The notes below the pieces were generated by a model that ran no database searches, was not told the DNA's origin, and saw nothing but the letters and a program-made list of their open reading frames with translations. The position numbers were made by a program, and so were the translations under genes. DNA of 64,000 nt from Gammaproteobacteria bacterium (GTDB lineage: Bacteria > Pseudomonadota > Gammaproteobacteria > GRL18): the NCBI GenBank assembly GCA_016744375.1, contig JADGEM010000010.1, forward strand, positions 18,609 to 82,608, in the 5' to 3' direction. Positions 1 to 11,015 of this stretch are shown here, in pieces; position 1 is the first letter of the stretch, and each line of letters begins with the position of its first letter.

Positions 1-1
1 T

Positions 2-1306
2 ACTAAGAATAATATCACTGGGAAGTTTTGTTATGAAATATCCCATAACTATGATTCACCCTGTAGTCAGCATGGTGAGCATTGCCCGCTGGAAACCGTC
101 ATGCGCACGGGAAAATCAACCAGTGTCCTGCATATACACAAACATGGTGATGATGAAGAACAAGTTCAGATCAGTGCCAGTCCGATTCACAATGATCAGG
201 GTGAAATCCATTATATGGGTGAAACCATGATCACTATCCCGCATGAAGAAAAAGATCCGCAATTGCTGGTGGGTCGAACACCAGCTATTTTGCGTTTGAT
301 CAATATTCTGCATCGTGTTGCCCCAACTCTTTCAACGGTCTTCATCGAAGGTGAAAGCGGCGTCGGTAAGGATTGTGTCGCTAATTATATTCACCATTAT
401 TCCAAACGCCATAAAAAACCAATGATTGTTGTGGACTGTGGGGCTATTGGTGAAACTCTGATTGAGAGTGAATTATTTGGCTATGAAAAGGGCGCTTTTA
501 CCGGGGCTCTCAAACAAAAAATTGGTCTAATTGAATCAGCTAACGGCAGTACTCTATTCATTGATGAAATCGGTGAACTATCTTTAGACCTCCAGACAAA
601 ACTGCTTCGAGTACTGGAAGGCGGCATGATAAGACGGATTGGCGGAACTCACTATTTTGATGTTGATGTCCGTATCATTGCCGCAACTAATCAGAATGTT
701 AAGAAAATGGTCAGTGAAGGAACCTTCCGCCAGGATCTTTACTATCGCCTGGCCACCTTTCCTGTCCATGTCCCCCCTCTAAGAGAACGTAAGGCAGATA
801 TTCCGGCAATCGCTGAACATTTTTTACAAAAAATGGAGGATGGCGCTCAACACATTCCTCTTCCATCTGACATTATTGATATCCTTTCATCCTACGATTT
901 TCCTGGTAATATCAGGGAACTACGAAATATTATGGAGCGCGCAGTGATTCTTTCAGCAGGTGAAGTCATTACTGAAGAGCATTTAACCATCGATAAAAAT
1001 TTACATCATATACCAACAAACGGTTTTGATGATGCAGGCGTTGAAGATTTTCCAAAACATTTTTACAATGCAGCACCCGGACACATGGGCAAATATTCTT
1101 CCCCGCCTCAAGCACGATCAACCTCAAATCCCAGTTCAGGAAAATTACGAAAACCTGATTTAGCAACAGTAAAACAAACCCTCAAACGTCACAATGGGCA
1201 CCGCCTGTCTGCAGCTCAGGAACTGGGAATCAGTGAAAGAACCTTGTATCGATATTTACAAAAAATTAGTAAGATGGAACAGGAGTCAGGAGTCTTCAAC
1301 GAATAG
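2..1306 (+). CDS. Sigma-54-dependent transcriptional regulator (PAS - AAA+ - Fis HTH), 5' end cut by window edge
   Basis: Frame is open from base 2 upstream of the listed Met; GESGVGKD Walker A, GYEKGAFTGA (GAFTGA loop), FIDEIGEL, C-terminal Fis-type HTH (LSAAQELGISERTLYRYLQK). Confidence 0.9.
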   Translation, partial: TKNNITGKFCYEISHNYDSPCSQHGEHCPLETVMRTGKSTSVLHIHKHGDDEEQVQISASPIHNDQGEIHYMGETMITIPHEEKDPQLLVGRTPAILRLINILHRVAPTLSTVFIEGESGVGKDCVANYIHHYSKRHKKPMIVVDCGAIGETLIESELFGYEKGAFTGALKQKIGLIESANGSTLFIDEIGELSLDLQTKLLRVLEGGMIRRIGGTHYFDVDVRIIAATNQNVKKMVSEGTFRQDLYYRLATFPVHVPPLRERKADIPAIAEHFLQKMEDGAQHIPLPSDIIDILSSYDFPGNIRELRNIMERAVILSAGEVITEEHLTIDKNLHHIPTNGFDDAGVEDFPKHFYNAAPGHMGKYSSPPQARSTSNPSSGKLRKPDLATVKQTLKRHNGHRLSAAQELGISERTLYRYLQKISKMEQESGVFNE

Positions 1307-1385
1307 GAAGCATTCAACAAATAGAGAGCCTTCAGCTAATAGGAAGCCTTTAGCTAATAAAGAGCTTTCAACCAATAAAAGCCAG
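1289..1385. repeat. 18-bp imperfect tandem repeat (about 5 units) overlapping the stop codon of the sigma-54 regulator
   Basis: Units ggagtcttcaacgaatag / gaagcattcaacaaatag / agagccttcagctaatag / gaagcctttagctaataa / agagctttcaaccaataa. Confidence 0.8.
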
Positions 1386-1690
1386 CAGGCAAAAAAAAAG
1401 CCCAACCAAAACCTTAATACTAAGGGCGGTTGAGCAATCCTGACAACATAAAAATGTTAAAATCCTGAAAAAAAACTAAATTAGCTCAGATTCAGGTTAT
1501 CGACAAAAACGAAATTAAGAGCTATAACTCAGACACATTCCGTTCATATCCTATATAGCATAGTCCATGCCAGTTGCCACAAATACAGATAACCTATTGA
1601 TTTGTCATGGTTTTATAGCGGCAACAACAATACATACAGAAATAAATCATTAAAATTCGTCATGACAAAAGGAAGAGATAATTTTTTTGA

Positions 1691-1768
1691 CATGTCACTG
1701 TCATGTCACTGTCATGTCACTGTCATGTCACTGTCATGTCACTGTCATGTCACTGTCATGTCATGTCA
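1691..1768. repeat. 11-bp tandem repeat CATGTCACTGT, about 6 identical copies plus a partial
   Basis: Direct reading of sequence. Confidence 0.95.
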
Positions 1769-1811
1769 GGTATGAAAAAAGAAAAAGAAAGGAAAAGAGT
1801 TAATTAAAAAG

Positions 1812-1842
1812 GTACGGCAAAACGGAGGGTCGTTTGCCGTAC
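1812..1842 (-). terminator. Hairpin with T-run on the minus strand, possible intrinsic terminator
   Basis: gtacggcaaaacg ... cgtttgccgtac stem; minus strand continues ccTTTTT. Confidence 0.5.
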
Positions 1843-2167
1843 AAGAGCTTACACCGACAAAGAGAGAAAATCACTATTAACACAATAAAATGTTATTTGT
1901 CATTCACTCTTTTTTGTTTGCACTATAGCTATTGCAACCCTTGTGCCAATAATTCATTATATAATGAAAAGCAAATAGACAAAATGTAAGTGATTGTTTT
2001 TTATAAGAAATGATTTATTAAAGAAAATTTTTGATCTAATTTTATTATAGATTCTAAAGAGAAGAGTGCCATAATTGACATTGTTTTTGTCAATTATGGC
2101 AAAAAATCGATATCCTGACTCAGAAGGCTGCCGCAGGCGGGCTCCCCATGCCCTCTGAAATGGTGCA

Positions 2168-3037
2168 TCAGTTCACTATTATTTTTGTCCTAGAGCACTG
2201 CTCTAGCGTATGTAACAAAGAATACAATGCCTTCTCAGTGTATTCCAAATTAAAAGGAATGGCATCAAAGGAATGGCTTTGAATGCAGGTAATAACTTCA
2301 GGCTGTGGCCTGGCATAACGATTTAATTCTTTTATTTGAGAAAAAGTCATATAGCGATTTTTTAGATAAGGATTAAAATGAGCAAAAAGCAGTTTTTGCT
2401 CCACTGAAAGCTGCTTAAAAAGCCGCAGCATTTTATTCTCAATTTTTTTCAATTGGTCTTTAAGTATTACCTCATTATCAAGATATTCCTCCTGGTGTTC
2501 AGGATCCATGACCACTAATCTGGGTGCAATATAGATAGCTAGCATTTTAAGCAGGCGTGGATCCATCCAAAAGCGCAAATCACTTTTTTCTTGCCGGTTG
2601 CTGGATAATATACGCCTGTTATTATTTTCTTTATCCAGTAAGGGGATATATTGTGACAATGTAATGGTTTTATGCTCCAGCTCATCACCTTGCTGCTTTA
2701 AATAATTATCCAACACCGGCTCAAAACCTCGCCCGGCACGAATAATAATATCCGCATTAGCAATTTGCTCTTTTTGCCAATTTGAGAGATCCTTGCTACG
2801 TTCATTAATATTCTGATAAATTATCTGAGGTTTAACTATGCCATGAGAAAGTGTGGCAACAAGTTCATAAAGTGGTTCAACACTGACGACAATTTTGGGC
2901 TTTGAAGATGAAAGCAAAGAAGACTCCTGTATTGCCACTACAGGATTTATCATAATAATAAAAATAACAAATTTAAACACAATTTGTTTAAAACTCATCT
3001 GGAATTCCTTATTTGAATTCAATGTCTTAGTGTACAA
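2168..3037 (-). CDS. Metal ABC transporter substrate-binding protein, ZnuA-like
   Basis: Signal peptide, KIVVSVEPLYELVATLSHG, NADIIIRAGRGFEPVLD; start may be the internal Met at about 2998. Confidence 0.7.
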   Translation of the reverse strand: MYTKTLNSNKEFQMSFKQIVFKFVIFIIMINPVVAIQESSLLSSSKPKIVVSVEPLYELVATLSHGIVKPQIIYQNINERSKDLSNWQKEQIANADIIIRAGRGFEPVLDNYLKQQGDELEHKTITLSQYIPLLDKENNNRRILSSNRQEKSDLRFWMDPRLLKMLAIYIAPRLVVMDPEHQEEYLDNEVILKDQLKKIENKMLRLFKQLSVEQKLLFAHFNPYLKNRYMTFSQIKELNRYARPQPEVITCIQSHSFDAIPFNLEYTEKALYSLLHTLEQCSRTKIIVN

Positions 3038-3148
3038 AGGTGAATATAAAATATCGCAATATAATAACAGAGCTTTAACTTAAAATATTTATTGCTTCAT
3101 TATATTAAGTCAGTACAATAAAATTTTTCACCAATTGGGGCAGAAGTA

Positions 3149-3343
3149 ATGACATTGGATAGAGCAAGAGAACTCATTCTTATCCAGGTTGACATGGGTG
3201 GTGGTTATAATCGAAATTCAGTCCGAGTGCTGCTGGCAGAAGTCAGCCGTGAGCATGGACAAGCCGCTGTGGATCAATTAATTCGAGAATTTTCTCTGAA
3301 CGATAAATTCGGCTTACAGCCTGGGCAGCCAATTCAAACTTAA
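3149..3343 (+). CDS. Small conserved-looking hypothetical protein (64 aa)
   Basis: Complete ORF between convergent genes. Confidence 0.5.
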   Translation: MTLDRARELILIQVDMGGGYNRNSVRVLLAEVSREHGQAAVDQLIREFSLNDKFGLQPGQPIQT

Positions 3344-4083
3344 GACTTCATTAATTTTCTCACACTGGGAAGATGACGCCTACTCACCTCAAATCCCTCT
3401 GGAAGTTTTTTTAGTTTAAGTAAAATTCGACCATCATCCTTTTTTTCTAATGCTTCTATTTTATCTTTTCGGATAAGAGCATTTCGGTGAATGCGCATAA
3501 AAACACTTGAAAATTCCTCCTCCAGAGACTTGAGAGTATCTTCAATAATAGTCTCGGCCATTTCCCCGTCCTTATTATATTGAATACTGATATATTTATG
3601 ATCAGCCAGAAAACAACAAATATCTTTCACGGGGATAAGAAGTATTGTTCCTCTGATTTGAGTACTGATATGCGTACGGTGGGCAGTTTCTGGATTTTGC
3701 TGACCTAATTGCTCCAACTGAAGTTTATTGAGTTTACTGCAATGACCCAGAGCTTTTTCCAGTCGCTCTTTGCGTATTGGTTTAAGCAAGTAGTCAACAG
3801 CCTGGGATTCGAATGCCTGCAAAGCATATTCATCATAAGCTGTAGTAAATATAATCGCCGGTGGGTTTTCAATTGTCATCAGATGCTGTGCTGCTTCCAG
3901 CCCCCCCATACCCGGCATACGAATATCCATCAACACAACATCCGGCTCCTCTTCATTAACCTGCTCAATAGTTTCCAGTCCATTACTTGCTTCTACTTGT
4001 TGATAATCAGGATTAATCTCTTTAAGCAAATAGGCTATTCGATCTCGAGCCAGAGATTCATCATCGGCAATAAGAATTTTCAT
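3340..4083 (-). CDS. algR: LytTR-family response regulator, AlgR-like
   Basis: Receiver domain (IADDESLARDRI, DVVLMDIRMPGMGG) plus LytTR DNA-binding domain; next to AlgZ-like kinase and argH. Confidence 0.85.
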   Translation of the reverse strand: MKILIADDESLARDRIAYLLKEINPDYQQVEASNGLETIEQVNEEEPDVVLMDIRMPGMGGLEAAQHLMTIENPPAIIFTTAYDEYALQAFESQAVDYLLKPIRKERLEKALGHCSKLNKLQLEQLGQQNPETAHRTHISTQIRGTILLIPVKDICCFLADHKYISIQYNKDGEMAETIIEDTLKSLEEEFSSVFMRIHRNALIRKDKIEALEKKDDGRILLKLKKLPEGFEVSRRHLPSVRKLMKS

Positions 4084-4095
4084 CGTTTTAATCTT

Positions 4096-5193
4096 TCATC
4101 TTTCATCTTTCGTTAGATAGGGCATGGCCACTATAGCAAAATAAACATCATTTTTTTCGTGACAAACAATTGATGCTTTACCATGATAATGAGCCTTCAG
4201 TCTTTCCTCTATATTAGCCAATGCCATTTTATTGCCTTGCCGATGAATCAAGTTTTTACTATTAGTATTCTCAACCGTAATGATAAGCTGGTTGTGATTA
4301 AATTCCCCCATCACGGCAATACGACCCCCATCAATTTCCGGCTCAATACCATGGAAAATTGCATTTTCAAGTAAGGGTTGAAGAATCAAAGCAGGCACCA
4401 GCGCATCATCTGGTATATTACTAATTTTCCATTCAATTTTTAAGCGTTCACCCAGGCGCTGCTTTTCAATATCAATATAATGTTCACAGAGAGTCAATTC
4501 ACGTGACCAGATAATCATTTCATGATCTTCTCTAAACAACATGCGAAACAGCTCAGCTAAATCCTCTGTCATGCGTTCCGCCACTTCAGGCCGTGTCCTT
4601 GTCAGACTGGCAATCGAATTCATACTATTAAAAAGAAAATGGGGCCGAATTCTGGCTTGTAACAACTGTAGTTTTGTACAGCTTTCAGCCTGTACTTTCA
4701 TACGCCATTGATGCTGAACATAAAAATAGCGCAATGCCAGAGCACTGATAATGCCGCCAATTAATAAATTATGAAGCAGGAATTCCCAATGTGAAGCAAA
4801 TGAAATGGCCTCAAAAAGGTAGTATTGTTCAACAATATAAAATGTCAGCTCAGAAAGAACAACAATAATTAATAGAATAATAAGATAACTACTGATCGCA
4901 ACAAATCGATTTGAATAATGTTTAAAAATAGGCCGTAATACACATAAAGCACTACTGCACATCAAACCATTCCATTGAACAAAAAGAGAAAGAATGGCTA
5001 AGTCATCCCATCGTTGTTTGTCCATCCTCAGTGGTGATATCGTCAGGACAATAGCAAGTAACTCACCAATCACCACCACGGCAAAAACCATCTTCAGTGC
5101 ACAAAAATCTGGAATGAACAGAGAATTCTGTTCAGGGTCATTTTTGATCTTATTGGCTTTATTCAGCCTTGGATAGTCTGTAATTTTTGGCAT
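4096..5193 (-). CDS. algZ: LytS/AlgZ-type sensor histidine kinase
   Basis: TM helices, RPHFLFNSMNSIASLTRTRPE His-kinase motif, QPLLENAIFHGIE. Confidence 0.85.
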   Translation of the reverse strand: MPKITDYPRLNKANKIKNDPEQNSLFIPDFCALKMVFAVVVIGELLAIVLTISPLRMDKQRWDDLAILSLFVQWNGLMCSSALCVLRPIFKHYSNRFVAISSYLIILLIIVVLSELTFYIVEQYYLFEAISFASHWEFLLHNLLIGGIISALALRYFYVQHQWRMKVQAESCTKLQLLQARIRPHFLFNSMNSIASLTRTRPEVAERMTEDLAELFRMLFREDHEMIIWSRELTLCEHYIDIEKQRLGERLKIEWKISNIPDDALVPALILQPLLENAIFHGIEPEIDGGRIAVMGEFNHNQLIITVENTNSKNLIHRQGNKMALANIEERLKAHYHGKASIVCHEKNDVYFAIVAMPYLTKDER

Positions 5194-5427
5194 TCCAGTC
5201 CGTTAATATTCATAATTTCAGCTTCTGATAAACCTCATTCAATACAATTGCCATTAATATTGAGCCTGATTTTGTGACAGATATAAAGAATATTTAATAA
5301 GTATCTTAGTATACGCACCATAAAAAATCTGTGAAAAGAAACTATAAATTAATGATTTTATGATTATTTGATTGATTTTCAGTTTATAATAGTTGTTTTT
5401 TTAATGCCCAGGGATCAATAAATCACT

Positions 5428-6864
5428 ATGTCTAATACAACGCCTGATGCAACTCACAACACCCAAAATACAGCACAGCAAGCAGAAAAACCCTGGAATG
5501 GCCGCTTTACTGAGCCAACAGATGCTTTTGTGGAAGCATTTACTGCTTCGGTTACTTTTGATCAGCGTATGTATCAACAAGACATTGCCGGTTCTGTCGC
5601 CCATGCAAAAATGCTGGCACATATCGGGGTGCTCAGCAATAGTGAAAAAGTTCAAATTATTGATGGCCTGACACAAATAAAAGCCACCATTGAAGCAGGA
5701 GAGTTTAACTGGTCGATTACACTTGAAGATGTTCATATGAACATTGAAGCTGCATTAACTGATTTGATCGGTGTTACAGGTAAAAAATTACACACCGGCC
5801 GCTCCAGAAATGATCAGGTCGCCACAGACATTCGTCTTTATTTGCGCGATGAGATTGATCTGATTGTCAGTGAGCTAAAGCGGCTTCAAAAGGCACTTAT
5901 TGAGCTGGCAGAACAGGAAGCAGATACCATTATGCCCGGCTTTACTCACCTGCAAACTGCTCAGCCCGTTACCTTTGGTCACCACATGCTGGCATGGTTT
6001 GAAAACCTGGAGCGTGACCGAAGCCGTTTTATTGATTGCCGCAAGCGTGTCAATATCATGCCGCTGGGTGCTGCAGCTCTGGCAGGAACAACTTACCCCA
6101 TTGATCGCAAATTTACTGCTCAGGAACTGGGTTTTGAAGGTATTTGTGAAAATTCACTCGATGCTGTCAGTGACCGTGACTTTGCCATTGAATTAACCGC
6201 AAATGCAGCTTTACTTATGACCCATTTATCCCGTTTTTCTGAAGAACTCATCTTATGGGCCTCTGCACAGTTTAATTTTATTGAGCTCAGCGACAGCTTC
6301 TGCACCGGCTCATCCATTATGCCGCAGAAGAAAAATCCGGATGTCCCGGAGCTGGTGCGTGGAAAAACAGGCCGGGTCAATGGTCATCTTATTAGTCTTC
6401 TTACACTAATGAAGGGGCAGCCTCTGGCCTATAACAAGGATAATCAGGAAGACAAAGAACCCTTATTTGACACAGTTGATACCCTGAAAGGTTCACTGAA
6501 AGTTTATGCCGATATGATGCAGCATGTCACAGTCAATAAAGAATCAATGCGTGAAGCAGCTATTCGTGGTTTTTCAACAGCTACAGACCTGGCCGATTAT
6601 TTAGTTCGTGCCGGCGTACCTTTTCGTGATGCTCATGAAGTGGTCGGTAAGGCTGTTCGCCTGGGTGTTGACAGCCATCGGGATTTGGCAGAAATATCGC
6701 TACAGGAGCTGCAACAGTTTTCAGACAAGATTCAGAGTGATGTTTTTGACGTCCTGACTCTTGAAGGCTCGGTTTCAGCTCGAAACCATCTTGGCGGCAC
6801 CGCACCTGATCAGGTACGTGCTGCGGTCAAACGTGCCAGAGAAAGAGTTGAAAAGAAGCCATAA
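5428..6864 (+). CDS. argH: Argininosuccinate lyase
   Basis: [38 protein letters not shown] signature. Confidence 0.98.
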   Translation: MSNTTPDATHNTQNTAQQAEKPWNGRFTEPTDAFVEAFTASVTFDQRMYQQDIAGSVAHAKMLAHIGVLSNSEKVQIIDGLTQIKATIEAGEFNWSITLEDVHMNIEAALTDLIGVTGKKLHTGRSRNDQVATDIRLYLRDEIDLIVSELKRLQKALIELAEQEADTIMPGFTHLQTAQPVTFGHHMLAWFENLERDRSRFIDCRKRVNIMPLGAAALAGTTYPIDRKFTAQELGFEGICENSLDAVSDRDFAIELTANAALLMTHLSRFSEELILWASAQFNFIELSDSFCTGSSIMPQKKNPDVPELVRGKTGRVNGHLISLLTLMKGQPLAYNKDNQEDKEPLFDTVDTLKGSLKVYADMMQHVTVNKESMREAAIRGFSTATDLADYLVRAGVPFRDAHEVVGKAVRLGVDSHRDLAEISLQELQQFSDKIQSDVFDVLTLEGSVSARNHLGGTAPDQVRAAVKRARERVEKKP

Positions 6865-6925
6865 GCCCCTTACAGAGACTCCTGGGAGCACGGGTAGCTC
6901 GCCAATGATGACTAATGATTCCCTT

Positions 6926-7789
6926 TTAAACCGTTTCTGAATTCAGTTCATTAATTGCCCGCTCAACAAACATTGACACATCATCACCTTTTTGCCACTG
7001 GCTCAGACCATAATGGATGTCTTTTACATCCATGGCAACATTTTGCAGACTATTATTCAATTTTTTAATCAATGTCTCAGCTGATTCATAAACGGTTTCA
7101 GGCAATAGCAAAACAAAATCATAGTTTTCTAGGTGACCGACAATATCAGCCCAACGCATTTGATCTTTTAGTAATTGACTGATCATCAAACGCATTTGCT
7201 CTACCTTTTCACTGGCAGGGCTTTCCTGTTCTGCTGCATCTGACTGGTAATTAATATTCATCAGCACCAGAGATAAAGGATTATTGTAACGACGACTTCT
7301 GGAGACTTCAGCACTTAATGTCTGAAACATGCTATGTTGATTGAGCATGCCGGTAACGGAATCATGTGACATTTTATGCGTCAGCGTACTTTCCAGTTGT
7401 AGAAGTTGTTTTTCTACCTGGACTTTTTTGCTGGCGTCAGCATAATAAAACACTGTAAGATCTTGATTTTCTGAATCAAATTGCTCACTGCTGAGTGTCA
7501 TAACATCTTGCAGCTCTATCCATTTATCCAGAATACCAGCAAATATTTCAACTCGAACCGTAGCACTTAACACTTGTTTCAAACAAGGCTCTTTAAAATC
7601 ATCACTGGATAGACCAATCAATTTCTCACGCTCAAAGCCTAAAAAGTCACAAAAGGACTGATTTAGCCAATAAATGTGCTGGTTAGCATCAAGTATGACA
7701 ACAAAAGAAGGGCTATTTTCTAATAATTTAAGGCATACTGGTGAATTTATATTTGATACCGACATAATGGTGACACCTGTTTTTAACAA
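6926..7789 (-). CDS. PAS-GGDEF-like protein with degenerate GGDEF motif
   Basis: PAS (FVVILDANQHIYWLNQSFCDFLGFERE); GGDEF-like fold region but signature position reads ENYDF. Confidence 0.7.
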   Translation of the reverse strand: MLKTGVTIMSVSNINSPVCLKLLENSPSFVVILDANQHIYWLNQSFCDFLGFEREKLIGLSSDDFKEPCLKQVLSATVRVEIFAGILDKWIELQDVMTLSSEQFDSENQDLTVFYYADASKKVQVEKQLLQLESTLTHKMSHDSVTGMLNQHSMFQTLSAEVSRSRRYNNPLSLVLMNINYQSDAAEQESPASEKVEQMRLMISQLLKDQMRWADIVGHLENYDFVLLLPETVYESAETLIKKLNNSLQNVAMDVKDIHYGLSQWQKGDDVSMFVERAINELNSETV

Positions 7790-8002
7790 AAATCATAAAC
7801 ATTTAATAAAAGTATAGCACTTAACCACTGAATTTCTCTATTTTAGAACGCATATTTTGTTTCATTTCACAAAATAGAGGCTTTAACCGAATCAAATCAG
7901 TTGAACCAGGGTTCTTAAGTGGTGATTATCAAATTTACTGCTATAATTTTACCAATTCATACAAAGATATCAGCCCATCTGTTCTAAAGATAAAGTATTT
8001 TT

Positions 8003-11000
8003 ATGGCTCATAGAACAAAACCATTAAACATCTCTCAAACTGATCAATTCTATCTGGAAAACCTGGATCATAAAAAAATACTCCATAAGTTTTTATCGCT
8101 TAATCATTTAAAACTTCAACGTACCAAGGATTCCCTCAAACAGCGTCAGGTTGAATTCTTACAGTTATTACCACTATTATTTCATATCAACCATCCATCA
8201 CTGCCTGGTTTTGTTTCAACACAATGCCCTTCTGGAATCGCAAAATATCATCCTGACAAAGACAGTATTCGATGCGCTCGAAAATTATCCCGATCATTTG
8301 AATATAAGCGTCGAGCGTATCGACAATATGACATTCATGCGCTTTATCTTATGGGGAGCACCGGCACAATTGCTTATTCAGAGGAAAGTGACTTTGATAT
8401 CTGGGTCTGTCATCGAGAAAGTCTCACAAAGATTGAAGTCAAAGAACTGCAGCTTAAAACAGAAAACTTATCCCAATGGTGCTCAGAGTTTAATCTGGAG
8501 GTCAATTTCTTTCTAATTCATGCCGATAATTTTAGACAGGGTAAAATAGATAAACTCTCCTCCGAAAGCAGTGGCTCAACACAACACCTGCTTTTATTAG
8601 AAGAGTTTTACCGAACGTCTATGCTACTGGTTGGTCGTTATCCCATCTGGTGGCTGGTTCCACCTCAGTTTGAAAATGACTATGATGAATATGTTGAAAA
8701 TATCATACACAAGCGTCTGCTCAGCAAACATGATTTTTTAAATTTTGGCTCTATTAATCATATCCTGGCTGAGGAATTTTACGGTGCAACATTGTGGCAC
8801 ATTTATAAGGGGATTGATTCACCCTACAAATCAATTTTAAAGCTTCTGTTAATGGAATGTTATGCCAAAGAACATCCAGATATTGACTTGCTATGTCTAC
8901 AATTTAAACGTGCAGTCTATACCAGTGATAAACCAGATATTGATGAACTTGATCCCTATATCATGTTGATGACAAAAATCAGTAATCACTTGATAGAAGA
9001 AAAAAGTTTAAGTCGCCTGGATCTAGCAAGACAATGCCTGTACTTGAAGGTTAATGAATCATTAACTCATTCAAAAGTGACACCATCCCACAGCTGGCGA
9101 AACAAGATCATGAAAGATCTGGTCACTAAATGGCGATGGGGACCAGTGAAACTTCAGTTATTAGACAATCGAAAACATTGGAAAATAGAAGAAGTCAGTA
9201 AAGAACATAAAAAAATCATTGAATCTCTTACCTATAGCTACAAAAAGTTATCTGATTTTTTCCGTTACCAAAATAAAAATATTCGTATTAGTAAACGCGA
9301 TCTACATATACTAGGACGAAAGCTTTATGCCGCATTTGAGAAAAAGTCAGGAAAGATTGAGATCATAGGCCATGACAGCGAGATTGATCTGCATGAAGCC
9401 CATGCATCCCTTTATCCAATTGAGCAAACTGAGAAAAACAAGCATTCAGAACAACATTCTAAAAAATCGCTCCCCATTAAAGAAGTCGGATGGGCAGTTT
9501 ACCTTGGAGCCATAAATACGATTGATCAAAAAACTCCACCGCCAATAAAAAAATCAACTCATTTACTTAAACTCCTTTGCTGGGGATTTTTTAATCGTGT
9601 TATCAACAGCAAGACAAGTATTTTGCTAAGCAAAGAAATCAGTGTTTTAAATACTCGTGAGGTAAAACAGATCCTCGAAACTCTTGAGTATTATTACCCG
9701 AAAAAAACAATAGTTCATGCCAGTATGGAAGCACTGGTTAAACCAGCACAGCTTGAGACTAACCTTTTATTTTTAAATATAGGTATTGATCCATTTCTCA
9801 ACAATCATAATCAGGGCATTCAAATTGCCAGTAAACAAACCAATGCCCTGAACTATAGTTCAATGCATAAAAATCTATTAATTACCATTGATCAGGTTTT
9901 ATTGACCAGCTGGCGAGAAGTGATGACCCATCATTTTAAGGGAGAAAATGGCCTGATAGAGTGCATCAGTCATTATTTAAACTGGAACCATGAAACTGAA
10001 CTTGCTCAAGCCCGCTCAGATCCAATACGCCCGACAGTGGTTTGCTGTTTTTCATCCGTACGTGGTGATGCTATATCAAGATGCATCAGTCAATTATTTA
10101 ATAATATACTAGATGCATTTCATGATACCAGACAAACCTATAACACCCGTTATTTATTCACAATTGAAGAAAGTTTTTATCTTATCTGGTTAGAAGAAAG
10201 TGGCACCAAATATCAAAAAGTACCTGATAAGAAAGAATTACTTAGAGAACTCTCTTATCCTCTACCCAAATTCAACTCACTGATCATTGATCCATCATAT
10301 TCTGAATTAAAAATTCTCAAACTTATTTTTAATATTAATAAAGAAAATCATATTCAATTATTTTATCAAAATCACCGCAAAACAGCTGATATTTATATTA
10401 TTGATGAACGCGGCAGCCTTTATCATCAGTCCACCCAAATAGAAAAAAATAATATCCACATTAATCATTTTGTTTTATTTTTAGATTCAGTCGTTAACCG
10501 ACTCAGTTATAGCAGCAGTTATTTTGACAGCACACTAGACAGTGCTATTGACATTCAATTTGATGATTCAATTATCGCTTCATTGTCAGCTTTGGATCCT
10601 GAACCATCCGAAATTGATTTACAGCTGGAAGTCTATGAAATTCAAAAAGAGTCCCCGGGCTCTTTAACTCTTGAAGAACAGTTTTCAAAATTGCAAAGTA
10701 TGCCGGCACATTTTTTCAAAATTCAGGTTATTGCCGATTTAAACAGTGATGGAAGTCGACACTATGTCATTTATGCCAATGAAAAAGAATATAATTCATT
10801 TGAGTACGGCCAGGATATTTATAAAAAAGTGGCAGAAGAAGTCATTAAAACCAGGAAAAATCGGCAGCGTTATCCCATTTATATTACGGATATTGATTTA
10901 TCACCTGAACTTAAAGAAGCTGAGAGCAGTCATGGAATACAGGCCTCACAATTACTCAAATTTAAGTATGAAATTGAACGCCGCTTAAATCAGGCCATTA

Positions 11001-11011
11001 AAAACTTATAA
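8003..11011 (+). CDS. cyaA: Class I adenylate cyclase
   Basis: About 1000 aa; LYLMGSTGTIAYSEESDFDIWVCH catalytic motif; class I cyclase layout. Confidence 0.93.
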   Translation: MAHRTKPLNISQTDQFYLENLDHKKILHKFLSLNHLKLQRTKDSLKQRQVEFLQLLPLLFHINHPSLPGFVSTQCPSGIAKYHPDKDSIRCARKLSRSFEYKRRAYRQYDIHALYLMGSTGTIAYSEESDFDIWVCHRESLTKIEVKELQLKTENLSQWCSEFNLEVNFFLIHADNFRQGKIDKLSSESSGSTQHLLLLEEFYRTSMLLVGRYPIWWLVPPQFENDYDEYVENIIHKRLLSKHDFLNFGSINHILAEEFYGATLWHIYKGIDSPYKSILKLLLMECYAKEHPDIDLLCLQFKRAVYTSDKPDIDELDPYIMLMTKISNHLIEEKSLSRLDLARQCLYLKVNESLTHSKVTPSHSWRNKIMKDLVTKWRWGPVKLQLLDNRKHWKIEEVSKEHKKIIESLTYSYKKLSDFFRYQNKNIRISKRDLHILGRKLYAAFEKKSGKIEIIGHDSEIDLHEAHASLYPIEQTEKNKHSEQHSKKSLPIKEVGWAVYLGAINTIDQKTPPPIKKSTHLLKLLCWGFFNRVINSKTSILLSKEISVLNTREVKQILETLEYYYPKKTIVHASMEALVKPAQLETNLLFLNIGIDPFLNNHNQGIQIASKQTNALNYSSMHKNLLITIDQVLLTSWREVMTHHFKGENGLIECISHYLNWNHETELAQARSDPIRPTVVCCFSSVRGDAISRCISQLFNNILDAFHDTRQTYNTRYLFTIEESFYLIWLEESGTKYQKVPDKKELLRELSYPLPKFNSLIIDPSYSELKILKLIFNINKENHIQLFYQNHRKTADIYIIDERGSLYHQSTQIEKNNIHINHFVLFLDSVVNRLSYSSSYFDSTLDSAIDIQFDDSIIASLSALDPEPSEIDLQLEVYEIQKESPGSLTLEEQFSKLQSMPAHFFKIQVIADLNSDGSRHYVIYANEKEYNSFEYGQDIYKKVAEEVIKTRKNRQRYPIYITDIDLSPELKEAESSHGIQASQLLKFKYEIERRLNQAIKNL

Positions 11012-11015
11012 CGAT

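Noticed and set aside
1691-1768. Possible CRISPR array
   Set aside because: 11-bp contiguous repeat units with no spacers; simple tandem repeat.
3709-4116. 135-aa plus-strand ORF
   Set aside because: Antisense to algR with no recognisable domain; one of many shadow ORFs (also 13600-14067, 16687-17136, 29296-29703, 53760-54104).
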